Source: Acinetobacter lwoffii (GTDB lineage: Bacteria > Pseudomonadota > Gammaproteobacteria > Pseudomonadales > Moraxellaceae). Taken from it: a DNA stretch of 64,000 nucleotides. Positions 1 to 11,083 of the stretch are shown piece by piece (positions within the stretch are counted from its first letter, which is position 1; each line of letters begins with the position of its first letter). The stretch lies in contig NZ_JAMXXN010000011.1 in NCBI RefSeq assembly GCF_024129435.1, positions 1 through 64,000 on the forward strand, in the 5' to 3' direction. Below the pieces are notes generated by a model. It worked only from the letters and a program-made list of their open reading frames with translations. It had not been told where the DNA came from and made no database searches. Both the position numbers and the translations under genes were made by a program.

Positions 1-40
1 GTGTGGGGTTACCCATGTGAGAGTAAGTCATCGCCAGCTC
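1..40 (+). rRNA. rrf: 5S ribosomal RNA, 3' end only (partial)
   Basis: The first ~40 bases match the 3' third of gammaproteobacterial 5S rRNA, including the conserved core GTGTGGGG...CCCATGTGAGAGTA and the closing strand CATCGCCAGC. The rest of the gene, and presumably 23S and 16S, lie left of the window. A strong terminator follows within about 10 bases. The exact 3' end is uncertain by a few bases. Confidence 0.88.
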
Positions 41-50
41 ATTATTCCTA

Positions 51-86
51 AACACCCCCGACCATAAGGCCGGGGGTGTTTTTTTT
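51..86 (+). terminator. Intrinsic terminator of the rRNA operon
   Basis: A 10-bp perfect GC-rich stem (AACACCCCCG with CGGGGGTGTT) is followed by an uninterrupted run of T. It sits directly after the 5S rRNA end and insulates rpoN from rRNA transcription. Confidence 0.9.
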
Positions 87-239
87 ATGCGAAAAATTAA
101 GTATTTAAACAATTATTAGTCGCGAAAGACTAGAAATTTAAAATCCAATTTGTATGTTTTTTGGTAAATCTGTGTTATAAAAAATAAAACGGCATAAAAA
201 TTGCTTATAAAACGGGATTTTCTATTAAGGGGGGTAACA

Positions 240-1691
240 ATGAGATTATCAGTGGGTATAAAAATTGCGAACTCGCTGTCATTAACTCCACAATTACAGC
301 AGGCAATTCGGCTATTACAACTTTCAAGTCTGGAATTGGAGCAAGAAGTTCAATTGCAACTTGATAGTAATCCTCTATTAGAAAAAGTTGAAGAGCAAAT
401 TACCCTTGAAAGCTTATCTACAATTGAATCAAATAATGAAAATCACGATCTAACCAATGAACTTAATGCCGATCATCTGCCTGATGACTTACCTGTAGAT
501 ACCGATTGGGATGATGTCTATACCCATCAACCTACAAGTCTGGGGGCAGCCGAGTTCGAAGAGCGTGAAGATAATCGTCAAGGGCATCAGAGCCTGCAAG
601 AATATATGCTAGAACAAATTAATCTGCTGAATTTTTCACAGGTTGATAAATTAATCGCTTATTGCATAGTCGATTCTTTGGACGACAAAGGTTTTTTAGA
701 TGCTGAGTTGAGTGAAATTACTGCATCAGTACAACATTTACTCTCTTCTATGGGGTCTGAAGAAGAAATTGAAGATGATGAGGTTGCCGTTGTATTAAAG
801 CATATCCAGCGTTTGGATCCGGTAGGTGTAGGTTCTAGAAGCTTGGCAGAATGCCTATTGGTTCAACTTGATAATTTACCTGCGTCAACCCCTTGCCGAA
901 ATGATGCGATCAAACTTCTGCAACATTATGAATTGTTGATTACCAATGAGCTTCCTAAGCTGATCAAACAGACTGGCTTAAATCCAGAACAGTTGCGCTG
1001 TGCCGTAGATTTGCTAAAAACATTAAAACCGCATCCTGGTCTGGAATTTGAAAACAAGGAATCGGATTATCAGGTGCCAGATGTCGTGGTGATGAAAAAG
1101 AATAACTGCTGGCAAGTCAATTTAAACTCGGATGTGCTGCCAAAGTTACGCGTCAATTCTTTTTATGCCAAAATGATTCGTCGTGCAGATCAAAGCGATG
1201 ATAATCAGTACCTGCGTAATCAGATGCTGGAAGCGAAGAACTTTATCAAAAGTATCGATGAACGACATAAAACCTTATTGAAAGTCGCGACTTGTATTGT
1301 GGAACATCAAAAAATGTTCTTGGAAATTGGGGCAGAAGGCATGAAACCTTTGGTTTTAAGAGATATTGCCGAAGAAGTCGAATTGCATGAATCTACAGTT
1401 TCTCGTGTAACCACCAATAAATATATGCTGACCCCACGTGGATTGTTCGAGTTGAAATATTTCTTCTCGAGTCATGTCGGGACTACTTCAGGTGGTGAAG
1501 CATCTTCTACTGCTATTCGTGCCAAAATCAAAAAACTGATTTCCGAAGAAAATGCCCGTAAGCCTCTGTCTGATAATGCAATTGCCAATATGTTAAAAGA
1601 TGAAGGCATTGATGTGGCACGACGTACGGTGGCGAAATATCGTGAATCGTTACATATTCCTTCATCTTCTGAGCGAAAAGTCTTGATCTAA
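240..1691 (+). CDS. rpoN: RNA polymerase sigma-54 factor RpoN
   Basis: Alternative sigma factor (483 aa) that directs core polymerase to -24/-12 promoters and needs AAA+ activators to open them. The N-terminal region I is Gln/Leu rich (TPQLQQAIRLLQLSSLELEQ), as required for activator response. The central core-binding part follows, and the hallmark RpoN box ARRTVAKYRE lies about 20 residues from the C-terminus. The start at 240 is chosen over an upstream TTG (201) because a strong AAGGGGGG Shine-Dalgarno sequence precedes it by about 7 bases and the protein then begins as in the family. It lies just downstream of an rRNA operon and upstream of hpf, a frequent rpoN neighbour. Confidence 0.97.
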   Translation: MRLSVGIKIANSLSLTPQLQQAIRLLQLSSLELEQEVQLQLDSNPLLEKVEEQITLESLSTIESNNENHDLTNELNADHLPDDLPVDTDWDDVYTHQPTSLGAAEFEEREDNRQGHQSLQEYMLEQINLLNFSQVDKLIAYCIVDSLDDKGFLDAELSEITASVQHLLSSMGSEEEIEDDEVAVVLKHIQRLDPVGVGSRSLAECLLVQLDNLPASTPCRNDAIKLLQHYELLITNELPKLIKQTGLNPEQLRCAVDLLKTLKPHPGLEFENKESDYQVPDVVVMKKNNCWQVNLNSDVLPKLRVNSFYAKMIRRADQSDDNQYLRNQMLEAKNFIKSIDERHKTLLKVATCIVEHQKMFLEIGAEGMKPLVLRDIAEEVELHESTVSRVTTNKYMLTPRGLFELKYFFSSHVGTTSGGEASSTAIRAKIKKLISEENARKPLSDNAIANMLKDEGIDVARRTVAKYRESLHIPSSSERKVLI

Positions 1692-1714
1692 AATTTGAAA
1701 TCTGGCTATTCTAG

Positions 1715-1750
1715 AGATTCATTATGACAACATAATGAATCTTTTTTCTT
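1715..1750 (+). terminator. Intrinsic terminator after rpoN
   Basis: A perfect 12-bp stem, AGATTCATTATG / CATAATGAATCT, with an ACAA loop followed by CTTTTTTCTTTT. It separates rpoN from hpf, so hpf needs its own promoter in the ~125 bases that follow. Confidence 0.88.
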
Positions 1751-1875
1751 TTGAGGATCAGTAAGATTGATTTGATTCAGGACTTAAAATACGGATATTT
1801 TATTTATAAGTTACTGTATTTAAATTATTTTATATTGAGACTCTTCTAATCCTAACGAAGGTGAGGGATAGAACT

Positions 1876-2208
1876 ATGCAAATAACAATTCGTGGACATC
1901 ATTTATCGATTACGCCAGCTATTGAAGAAAGTATAAAAACCAAGTTTTCACAGATGACGAAGCACCTAGATCAGGTGAATAGTATGCAAGTGAAACTCTC
2001 GAAAGATCATCAAATTGATAAACGCTCTAGAAAGGGCAGTAGTAATCATATCGCAGAGGCTATTATCCGATTACCGGGCATTGAATTTTTTGCTCACGCC
2101 ACCGCAGATGATATGTATACCTCAATTAAAATATTGACCGAAAAATTGAAACGGCAGATTGATCGATACCGGGAAATGCATTTACAGCAGCATCCTTTAG
2201 CTCTATAA
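1876..2208 (+). CDS. hpf: Ribosome hibernation promoting factor (HPF/YfiA family, short form)
   Basis: Small (110 aa) ribosome-binding protein that occupies the mRNA/tRNA channel of the 30S subunit and stabilises inactive ribosomes in stationary phase. The sequence shows the family opening MQITIRGHHLSITPAIEE, a basic central stretch, and the typical C-terminal helix (KILTEKLKRQIDRYREMH). Its length fits the short form without the dimerisation domain of long HPF. The ATG at 1876 is preceded by AAGGTGAGGG, so the GTG at 1861 is not used. It is flanked by terminators on both sides, so it is monocistronic. Confidence 0.95.
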   Translation: MQITIRGHHLSITPAIEESIKTKFSQMTKHLDQVNSMQVKLSKDHQIDKRSRKGSSNHIAEAIIRLPGIEFFAHATADDMYTSIKILTEKLKRQIDRYREMHLQQHPLAL

Positions 2209-2221
2209 AGGACAAATGATG

Positions 2222-2250
2222 AAAAAGAGGTTTTAAAAGCCTCTTTTTTT
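2222..2250 (+). terminator. Intrinsic terminator after hpf
   Basis: The inverted repeat AAAAGAGG...CCTCTTTT with a short A/T loop and a T-run follows the hpf stop codon by about 14 bases. Confidence 0.8.
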
Positions 2251-2341
2251 TATATATATAATGTATGGATCCATGAATTATTTTTGCTATTTATAGTAAA
2301 ATGGCTCGTTTTACACCCTTAGTCCTATAAGAGGTCTTGTG

Positions 2342-4558
<2,217 letters not shown>

Positions 4559-4570
4559 ATTTTTTGCATA

Positions 4571-4600
4571 AAAAACCGTCCTTTTAGGGCGGTTTTTTTT
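4571..4600 (+). terminator. Intrinsic terminator after hisG
   Basis: Stem AAAAACCGTCC / GGGCGGTTTTT with a TTTTA-type loop and a run of eight T. It ends the ibaG-murA-hisG unit. The next ~150 bases before hisD hold no other recognisable feature. Confidence 0.88.
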
Positions 4601-4756
4601 ATTCGATTGAACATAAATACGATGTAAATTCTTTCATCAATTTTACCAAAAGCTATTTCCAATAAAACTCATAGGGCTAGAGCACTATAGCTGCCGACAA
4701 AAGTCTGGAAAACAGGTAAACTAAAGCCTTCGAATTCAAACCTGATGGGTAAATTG

Positions 4757-6049
4757 ATGCGACGTTTATCGACCCAAGATCAAAACTTCAAGCAAGCATT
4801 TGCTGACTTGTTGGCTTTTGAAACTGTTAATGATCCTGAACTTTTAAAAACTGTAGATCAAATTATTGCTGATGTTCGTCAGCATGGTGATGCTCAAGTT
4901 CTTAAACTCACTCAACAGTTCGATCGACATCCGGCGCATCAATTTTCAGATTTAGAGTTAAGCCAAGAGCAACTGCAAGCTGCCTTCGAGGGTTTGACGA
5001 CTGAAGTGCGCGAAGCTTTAGAGCTTGCTGCAGCACGCGTGCGCGAGTTTCACCAGGCACAAAAACAGGACGGCTGGACCTATGTCGATGCCTTGGGCAA
5101 TACGCTCGGTCAGAAAGTGACTCCACTGGATCGTGTGGGGATTTATGTACCGGGTGGTCTGGCGTCTTATCCATCTTCAGTATTGATGAATGCGGTGCCT
5201 GCACATGTGGCGGGTGTTCCTGAAATTATTATGGTGGTACCTGCGCCGAATGGTGATTTAAACCCATTGGTACTGGCGGCTGCATATCTGGCAGGCGTAA
5301 CGCGTGTCTTTACCATTGGTGGCGCGCAAGCGGTTGCGGCATTGGCTTATGGTACAGAAACTGTCCCAGCAGTAGATAAAATTACTGGCCCGGGCAACCG
5401 TTTTGTTGCTGCAGCGAAACGTGCAGTGTTTGGTCAGGTCGGCATCGACATGATTGCAGGGCCTTCTGAAATTTTGGTATATGCCGAAGGCCAAAATAAT
5501 GCTGAATGGCTGGCCATGGATTTACTTTCGCAAGCTGAGCATGACACTGTGGCACAGGCTATTTTCATCACACCAGATGAACAGTTGCTGAATGATGTTG
5601 AGCAGGCGATTGAAATGCATCTAGCAACATTACCGAAGGCAGAAATTGCCCGTACCTCGATTGCCAATCGTGGTGCTTTGGTCTTGGTGAAAGACCGTCA
5701 AGAAGCGTCAGATTTGATTAATCAGGTGGCGCCTGAGCATTTGATGTTGTGTTTAGATGATGCAGAAGCAATGTCTGATAGCATTCGTCATGCAGGTGCG
5801 ATCTTTATGGGGCGTTATACGCCTGAAGCCATTGGTGATTACTGTGCCGGGCCAAACCATGTCTTGCCAACTTCAGGTACTGCGCGTTTTTCATCGCCAC
5901 TTGGTGTCTATGATTTCCAGAAGCGCTCAAGCCTGATCATGTGCTCACAAGAAGGTGTAAAAACTTTAGCAAAAACCGCGGATATCTTGGCGCAACAAGA
6001 AAACCTGGATGCGCATGCGCGTTCAGCACGTTATCGTTATCAATCATAA
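4757..6049 (+). CDS. hisD: Histidinol dehydrogenase HisD
   Basis: Zinc enzyme that performs the last two steps of histidine biosynthesis, oxidising L-histidinol to L-histidine with NAD. About 430 aa, the normal length. Recognisable family blocks are the [19 protein letters not shown] loop, the [15 protein letters not shown] region, the SQAEHD segment and the VAPEHL motif with the metal/catalytic His and Glu. The chosen ATG (4757) gives the usual MRRLSTQ opening; an in-frame ATG at 4745 is equally open and neither has a strong ribosome-binding site. It is followed by hisC after an inverted-repeat element. Confidence 0.96.
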   Translation: MRRLSTQDQNFKQAFADLLAFETVNDPELLKTVDQIIADVRQHGDAQVLKLTQQFDRHPAHQFSDLELSQEQLQAAFEGLTTEVREALELAAARVREFHQAQKQDGWTYVDALGNTLGQKVTPLDRVGIYVPGGLASYPSSVLMNAVPAHVAGVPEIIMVVPAPNGDLNPLVLAAAYLAGVTRVFTIGGAQAVAALAYGTETVPAVDKITGPGNRFVAAAKRAVFGQVGIDMIAGPSEILVYAEGQNNAEWLAMDLLSQAEHDTVAQAIFITPDEQLLNDVEQAIEMHLATLPKAEIARTSIANRGALVLVKDRQEASDLINQVAPEHLMLCLDDAEAMSDSIRHAGAIFMGRYTPEAIGDYCAGPNHVLPTSGTARFSSPLGVYDFQKRSSLIMCSQEGVKTLAKTADILAQQENLDAHARSARYRYQS

Positions 6050-6060
6050 ATAGCATTACC

Positions 6061-6182
6061 ACCTCTCCCTGACCCTCTCCTAAAAGGAGAGGAGAATTTA
6101 AACCACAAAAATCTTGTGTCTTTAGTAATGAAAATTCCTCTCTTGCGCCATATATGGCTCAGGGAGAGGTTAGGAGAGGGTT
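6061..6182. repeat. Long imperfect inverted-repeat element between hisD and hisC
   Basis: The left arm (ACCTCTCCCTGACCCTCTCC) and the right arm, near its reverse complement (AGGGAGAGGTTAGGAGAGGG), are ~80 bases apart, each with an inner GAGAGG/CCTCTC complement. The transcript would fold into a long hairpin. This is the design of dispersed intergenic CCTCTCC-type repeats seen in many gammaproteobacterial genomes. It fills nearly the whole hisD-hisC gap and ends 15 bases before the hisC start. A second element of similar design lies right after hisC. Confidence 0.7.
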
Positions 6183-6197
6183 TAAAGAGAATACAAA

Positions 6198-7286
6198 ATG
6201 AATATCACAACAGAACAAATGCGTTTTTGGAGTCCTGAAGTACGTGAATTAGAACCGTATATCCCAGGCGAACAACCAAAAATCCAGAATATTTTAAAAC
6301 TTAATACCAATGAAAATCCGTATCCACCATCACCCAAAGTGGTAGAAGCAGTTCAAAAGGTACTTGCGAATTCGGCGGATGTTTTGCGTCTGTATCCTGA
6401 CCCGGATGCATCAGAGTTGAAACAGGCGATCGCTAAACAGCAAAATGTACCTGTAGACACTGTCTTTGTCGGCAATGGCTCAGATGAGATTTTGGCACAT
6501 ATCTTTAAAGCATTTTTTGTTCAAGAACGGCCTGTACTTTATCCAGATATTACCTATAGTTTCTATCCGGTTTATAGTCAGTTTTTCGGCGTCAAAACCA
6601 AAATCTTGCCACTGAATGATGACTTTGAAATTGTTGTGGATGACTATAAACAAGCTAATGGCGGCATTATTATTACTAATCCTAATGCGCCGACCAGTAT
6701 TGATCTAGGTTTGGCTGCGATTGAAGAAATTCTGCAAGCCAATCCGGATTCAGTGGTGGTGATTGATGAAGCCTATGTGGATTTTGGTGCTGAATCAGCA
6801 GTTAAGCTGGTTGAGAAATATGAGAATTTAGTCGTATGTCAAACCACATCGAAGTCACGTTCTCTTGCGGGTTTGCGTGTTGGTTTTGCGATTGCTCAGT
6901 CCCATTTAATTGCAGCACTGGAAGCAGTCAAAAATAGCTTTAACTCTTATCCGATGGACCGTTTTGCGATTGCTGCAGCGGTCGCTTCATTTGAAGATCA
7001 AGCCTACTTTGAAGCACAAAATGCAAAAGTGATTGCTAGCCGTGAAAAGTTGGTGTCTCAATTAAATGAGCTTGGTTTTAAAGTTTTACCATCGAGTGCC
7101 AACTTTATTTTTGCCTCATTGCCATCTACGGATGCAGGCGAGCTTGCAAGGGAGTTGCGTGAACGTGGCATTATCGTGCGTTATTTTAACAAGCCACGTA
7201 TTAACCAGTTCTTGCGAATTACTATTGGTACAGATGAGCAAAATCAGCGTTTAGTCGATACCTTGAAAAACGATATTTTAGCTTAA
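6198..7286 (+). CDS. hisC: Histidinol-phosphate aminotransferase HisC
   Basis: PLP enzyme of histidine biosynthesis, converting imidazole acetol-phosphate to L-histidinol phosphate (362 aa, normal length). Visible motifs: the substrate-binding LNTNENPYPPSP near residues 35-46, GNGSDEILA near 92, the PLP-contacting NPNAPTS and DEAYVDF blocks, and the Schiff-base lysine in TSKSRSLAGLRVG (Lys219). The conserved C-terminal arginine lies in FLRITIG. AAAGAGAA upstream is an adequate ribosome-binding site. It is probably co-transcribed with hisD through the intervening repeat, and a second repeat begins at its stop codon. Confidence 0.97.
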   Translation: MNITTEQMRFWSPEVRELEPYIPGEQPKIQNILKLNTNENPYPPSPKVVEAVQKVLANSADVLRLYPDPDASELKQAIAKQQNVPVDTVFVGNGSDEILAHIFKAFFVQERPVLYPDITYSFYPVYSQFFGVKTKILPLNDDFEIVVDDYKQANGGIIITNPNAPTSIDLGLAAIEEILQANPDSVVVIDEAYVDFGAESAVKLVEKYENLVVCQTTSKSRSLAGLRVGFAIAQSHLIAALEAVKNSFNSYPMDRFAIAAAVASFEDQAYFEAQNAKVIASREKLVSQLNELGFKVLPSSANFIFASLPSTDAGELARELRERGIIVRYFNKPRINQFLRITIGTDEQNQRLVDTLKNDILA

Positions 7287-7379
7287 TCTCCCCAAACTCC
7301 TCTTTATAAAAGAAGGGTCTTCTTAGTTTTACTGAATTAGAGGATTCCCTCCTTTGGTAAATGAGGATTAGGCTGGATT
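7285..7379. repeat. Imperfect inverted-repeat element downstream of hisC
   Basis: The left arm, beginning AATCTCCCCAAACTCCTC..., and the right arm, ending GAGGATTAGGCTGGATT, are complementary over ~37 bases with scattered mismatches. Each arm contains an inner CTTT/AAAG fold. The element starts inside the hisC stop codon. Same architecture as the element upstream of hisC but more diverged. Confidence 0.6.
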
Positions 7380-7385
7380 CAAAAT

Positions 7386-7415
7386 AAAAAAGCGAATCAA
7401 ATGATTCGCTTTTTT
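7386..7415. terminator. Bidirectional terminator between hisC and pabB
   Basis: The stem AGCGAATCA / TGATTCGCT is flanked by A-run and T-run, so it can terminate hisC on the plus strand and pabB on the minus strand (convergent genes). Confidence 0.88.
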
Positions 7416-7417
7416 AT

Positions 7418-8749
7418 TTATTCAGGCTGATACCATGTATTTAATAGATCCAGCATCGCTGAAACTTTATCAAAACATTCCTGATATTCTGCATCACAAT
7501 CTGAAGAAATAGTAATTCCACCGCCCGCCCATAAAGAAACATCTTCTTGATATTTTTGGAGGGAACGAATCAGAATGTTCCAGGAGCCCGTACCATCAAA
7601 ATTAAAATAACCCATTGAGCCACAATAAGCTCCACGTGCTGCACCTTCCAATTCAGCAATAATCTGCATGGCACGAATTTTAGGTGCCCCCGTAATTGAG
7701 CCACCTGGTAGGGCTGACATTAGCACCTCGAAAGGATTCACATCCGCTTTTAAGGTCGCTTCAACTTCGCTCACCATATGATGTACTTGATTAAAACTTT
7801 CGATATTAAATAATTTGGGTGTTTTAACCGAACCTGTTTCCGCATACACACTTAAATCATTACGTAATAAATCCACAATCATGACATTTTCGGCCTGATC
7901 TTTTTCCGATGTTTTTAAGTTGTGTTTAGATTGTTCATCTAGCACAGGATCGCTATAGCGTGGCATGGTGCCTTTAATTGGTTTGGTGATAATTTTTCGA
8001 TTTTTTTCGAAGTCAATAAATAACTCGGGTGAGCAGCTGAGTAATTCAAAATCACCAATACGTAAATAACCCGCGTAGGGCGCTTCGGTTAATGTCCAGA
8101 ATGCTTGGGCAGTCGCTAAGAGGGAGCCTTGGGCACGACCTTTAAACTCTTGGGTTAGATTAATCTGATAGCAGTCACCTGCAACAATATAGTCCTGAAT
8201 TTTCTGAAAAGCCTGAGTATAGACAGATTTGGCCCAGCGTGAGGTACAAGGATTTTTTAAATGAAATGTCGGGTGAATTTTATCTTGATTAAGTAAGTTC
8301 TGAATATGATTGAAAATCTGTTCTGCCTGTGGATCATCACTATAGAACATCCAGCCATCAGGGATTGGTTTAATGTAGGAAGGAAATTGACCAATAAATA
8401 AACCAGGTTGAGGACGATCTGGATACTGAATATATTGTTGAGCCGCATAATCGTAGCCAATAAAACCGACATAGCCTCCATGAAATCCATTCTTTTGAGG
8501 ATTTTTTAATGCATCAATCACTAAATTAAACTCAGATGGGCTGGGTTGATACTGTTCAATCCCTGTTCTTTTAAAAGACTGAATTTGTGATGTCTGCGCC
8601 ACAAAATATTCTTGAGCGCAGCAGGCAATAAAAGGCTGACCATTATTATTTAAATACACCAGATGATCCAATGTCTTCAATGCGGATAATAGATCTGCAA
8701 CTAGATGTGATTCAAACTTTAAGGGACGATGATAGAGAGCTTCGGTCAT
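7418..8749 (-). CDS. pabB: Aminodeoxychorismate synthase component I PabB
   Basis: Chorismate-utilising enzyme that, with the glutaminase PabA (not in this window), makes 4-amino-4-deoxychorismate for folate synthesis. 443 aa, normal length. The deciding motif is PIKGT (residues 257-261): Lys259 is the covalent chorismate-reactive lysine of PabB, where anthranilate synthase TrpE has Ala. Also present are the C-terminal LLRNDLS, SALPGGSITGAPK and GGGITISSD blocks of the chorismate-binding fold. Divergent from filA, with ~260 bases between them. Confidence 0.95.
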   Translation of the reverse strand: MTEALYHRPLKFESHLVADLLSALKTLDHLVYLNNNGQPFIACCAQEYFVAQTSQIQSFKRTGIEQYQPSPSEFNLVIDALKNPQKNGFHGGYVGFIGYDYAAQQYIQYPDRPQPGLFIGQFPSYIKPIPDGWMFYSDDPQAEQIFNHIQNLLNQDKIHPTFHLKNPCTSRWAKSVYTQAFQKIQDYIVAGDCYQINLTQEFKGRAQGSLLATAQAFWTLTEAPYAGYLRIGDFELLSCSPELFIDFEKNRKIITKPIKGTMPRYSDPVLDEQSKHNLKTSEKDQAENVMIVDLLRNDLSVYAETGSVKTPKLFNIESFNQVHHMVSEVEATLKADVNPFEVLMSALPGGSITGAPKIRAMQIIAELEGAARGAYCGSMGYFNFDGTGSWNILIRSLQKYQEDVSLWAGGGITISSDCDAEYQECFDKVSAMLDLLNTWYQPE

Positions 8750-9008
8750 TCAGTTATAGAGAGTTCAATATGACTCACTATTTTATATCAAGAAGTCAGG
8801 AAAATATTTTTAAATCATGAAATACCGTTTATCGGTAAGCGACAGATTGCGACCAACAACAGTTGATCAAAAACTGACTCGACGCTAATTTAAGTGGGCT
8901 AGCAAATTACTCAAGGAAAGATGCTTAAGCTGTCAGAAAATAAAAAATACAGCCTAAACACTGAGTAATTCACAACCAAAAAAAATAGTACTCTTGGGAG
9001 AGTAAACA

Positions 9009-10022
9009 ATGAAAAAATTTACAAAATTAGTTTTAGCGACTTCAGTTGCATTTAGTGCCAATGCGATGGCGATGCAAGCAATGGATGATGCATCTCTAAG
9101 CGAAACAACGGGTCAAGACGGTATTAGTATTGGTATCGGTATTTCAAAAATTGAAATTGAAAAACTATTTATTCATGACAATGATGGTTTGAATGGTACA
9201 ATTAGCAATGCTGGTGCAATTGTAATTAAAGGTAATGGCGAGGGGGTTACTGCGGCCCACGGTGTTGTGATTGGTGCTAACTATGCTGATAATGGGGCGC
9301 ATTTACTTACAACTAAAAACCTTGCAGATCTACAAATTGATTCTGATGCGGGCGATGTAAATAATGGAGGAGCTTTCTTAAATATTGCAGCGCAAGTGTC
9401 AGGTTTAAAGGTTAATATTGGTGAGATTGGTGTTACAGCCTCAGGAACACAGGATTTAACGAAATCGCTTCGCCGTGGTGGTAATGACAATAATTATAAT
9501 GCGATTTTAAGTGGTTTAGAGATTGTCACAGGTAAAATGGATGCGAACATTCAAGTAGGTGCTGCTCCTCAAGGTGCAATGATCAAATTAAATACGACTA
9601 TGACAGGTGGTTTGGAAATTAAGAACTTGGGTCTGCTAGATAACTCTACTAAAGGTAAGGCAGCTGGTTTTGCTATGACTAGTGCAACTTCATCAGAAGA
9701 TATTTTAACTTCAGAGGCAGGCGAGATCTTTATAGAAAGTATTAAAGTTGCTGATGCTAACGATAATGATTTAACAATTAATTCTGATATTCAAATATTT
9801 AATGATGCTGTAGGGGCTCTTACAGGAGAACAAAGAGCGGCTCATTTACGTATCGTAAGCAATGATACAGGAACAAAGGATCAATATATTAAAGGCATCC
9901 ATCTTGGTAGCCGTAATGCTGGCTCAATTGGAGATATGGAAGTCCAAGGTTTGCAAACTTATTGGTCTCCTTCAGCAGGAACGTATACAAAAGGGGCTGT
10001 TATCACAATTTCTGGACGTTAA
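9009..10022 (+). CDS. filA: FilA, secreted fibre/pilin-like protein of the fil system
   Basis: 337-aa exported protein matching what Acinetobacter annotations call putative pilus system protein FilA; its function is not established. An N-terminal Sec signal peptide (MKKFTKLVLATSVAFSANAMA) is followed by the conserved-looking segment MDDASLSETTGQDGISIGIG. The mature part has no cysteine, only one tryptophan, and is rich in Gly, Asn, Asp, Thr and Ala with alternating hydrophobic positions, which suggests an all-beta repetitive fold. GGGAGAG gives a strong ribosome-binding site. A strong terminator directly follows, so filA probably forms an abundant separate transcript, as expected for a main structural subunit. 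I infer it is the polymer-forming or most abundant component. Confidence 0.8.
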   Translation: MKKFTKLVLATSVAFSANAMAMQAMDDASLSETTGQDGISIGIGISKIEIEKLFIHDNDGLNGTISNAGAIVIKGNGEGVTAAHGVVIGANYADNGAHLLTTKNLADLQIDSDAGDVNNGGAFLNIAAQVSGLKVNIGEIGVTASGTQDLTKSLRRGGNDNNYNAILSGLEIVTGKMDANIQVGAAPQGAMIKLNTTMTGGLEIKNLGLLDNSTKGKAAGFAMTSATSSEDILTSEAGEIFIESIKVADANDNDLTINSDIQIFNDAVGALTGEQRAAHLRIVSNDTGTKDQYIKGIHLGSRNAGSIGDMEVQGLQTYWSPSAGTYTKGAVITISGR

Positions 10023-10031
10023 GTTTCTTTT

Positions 10032-10062
10032 AAAAAAGCGCGTGTTTACACGCGCTTTTTTT
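10032..10062 (+). terminator. Strong intrinsic terminator between filA and filB
   Basis: A 14-bp stem AAAAAAGCGCGTGT / ACACGCGCTTTTTT with a TT loop and a T-run, 10 bases after the filA stop. Partial read-through would give high filA and lower filB-F expression. No further feature is evident in the following 150 bases up to filB. Confidence 0.9.
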
Positions 10063-10209
10063 ATGACTGGATCATTCATCCAAAAAATAAAAAAAATACT
10101 GTATTTTTTTGAAAAAGCAGGTATCTTTCTAGTTACAAGGAAGTAGAGTGAATGCTCTATAAAAAGAAAAATAGGCGCATCATGCCCATTATAAGAAAAG
10201 TTAATAATT

Positions 10210-11043
10210 ATGTTAGAGATCGCGTTAGGCTCGGCATTGATGTATTACGCTGCCAAAGAAGCTCTGGATATCAAAAAACAGCCAAATGGTGCTGTTCACT
10301 ATACTGAAGTTCTTGATTCAAGAAATGACTCTTTTGTACGTATGCACCGTGAAGCTGTAGAAGTAAAACCGGCACTTCTGGATCAGTTTCAGGGCATTGT
10401 ACGTCAGGCTTATGATTATAGTTGTGGTTCGGCAGCGCTTACGACCCTGCTCAATGGTTATGTCGGTACGCAGCTGGATGAGCAGCAAGTCATGAGTGGG
10501 CTGATGAAATTCGGTGAAACGGATAAAATTGTTGAACGCCGTAGTTTTTCTCTGCTTGATATGAAGCGCTTTGTGTCAGCCTTAGGGTTGGAAAGTGGAG
10601 GCTATCGAGGGGAGTTCAAAGATTTAGTTAATCAAGATCAGCCCGCCATTGTTCCGATTTCCTATGCAGGATTTAAGCATTTTGTAGTTTATAAAGGTTA
10701 TAAAAATGGCCGGGTTTATGTTGCAGATCCAGCACTTGGTAATATCAGTTTTGAGGAACGGCGTTTTCAGGATATTTGGGAAAATAACACTTTGTTCCTG
10801 ATTAATGTACCTGAACAATATCGCAAAAAATTTCTAGCATTAAAAGAATCAGATATGCGTCATGTAGAAGATGCTACGATCAATCGCTATGCCTTGGTTG
10901 ACATGCAGTATCCACAATTTTATATGGACAAAATTGCTGATAAAGCTTCTACGATCCGTATGGACCGTAATCGTAATACAGAGTCAGAAAAATTTGGGGA
11001 ATATCAACATAACTTCCTGAGACTGTATTACAAGAATAAATAA
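10210..11043 (+). CDS. filB: FilB, C39-family cysteine peptidase of the fil system
   Basis: 277-aa papain-like C39 peptidase without any ABC-transporter domain. The catalytic set is visible: oxyanion Gln66 and nucleophile Cys72 in RQAYDYSCGSAALTTLL, His157 in GFKHFVVYKGY, and Asp173 in VYVADPALG. The N-terminus (LEIALGSALMYYAAKEAL) is a short hydrophobic stretch that could be a signal/anchor and place the enzyme in the periplasm. C39 peptidases usually trim leaders of exported peptides. In the Pseudomonas Fap amyloid operon a stand-alone C39 protease (FapD) processes the export barrel. Called putative pilus system peptidase FilB in Acinetobacter annotation. The start has a weak ribosome-binding site. 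Confidence 0.85.
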   Translation: MLEIALGSALMYYAAKEALDIKKQPNGAVHYTEVLDSRNDSFVRMHREAVEVKPALLDQFQGIVRQAYDYSCGSAALTTLLNGYVGTQLDEQQVMSGLMKFGETDKIVERRSFSLLDMKRFVSALGLESGGYRGEFKDLVNQDQPAIVPISYAGFKHFVVYKGYKNGRVYVADPALGNISFEERRFQDIWENNTLFLINVPEQYRKKFLALKESDMRHVEDATINRYALVDMQYPQFYMDKIADKASTIRMDRNRNTESEKFGEYQHNFLRLYYKNK

Positions 11044-11083
11044 AATGAAAAACAGTAATAAAAATTAAAATGGTGAAATGGAT

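Noticed and set aside
150..181. TTGTAT / TTATAA promoter for rpoN
   Set aside because: The spacing is 19-20 bases and both boxes are weak; not strong enough to report as a feature.
9862..10146. 94-aa plus-strand frame spanning the filA end and its terminator
   Set aside because: Out of frame with filA and runs through the terminator hairpin; no start signal or homology.
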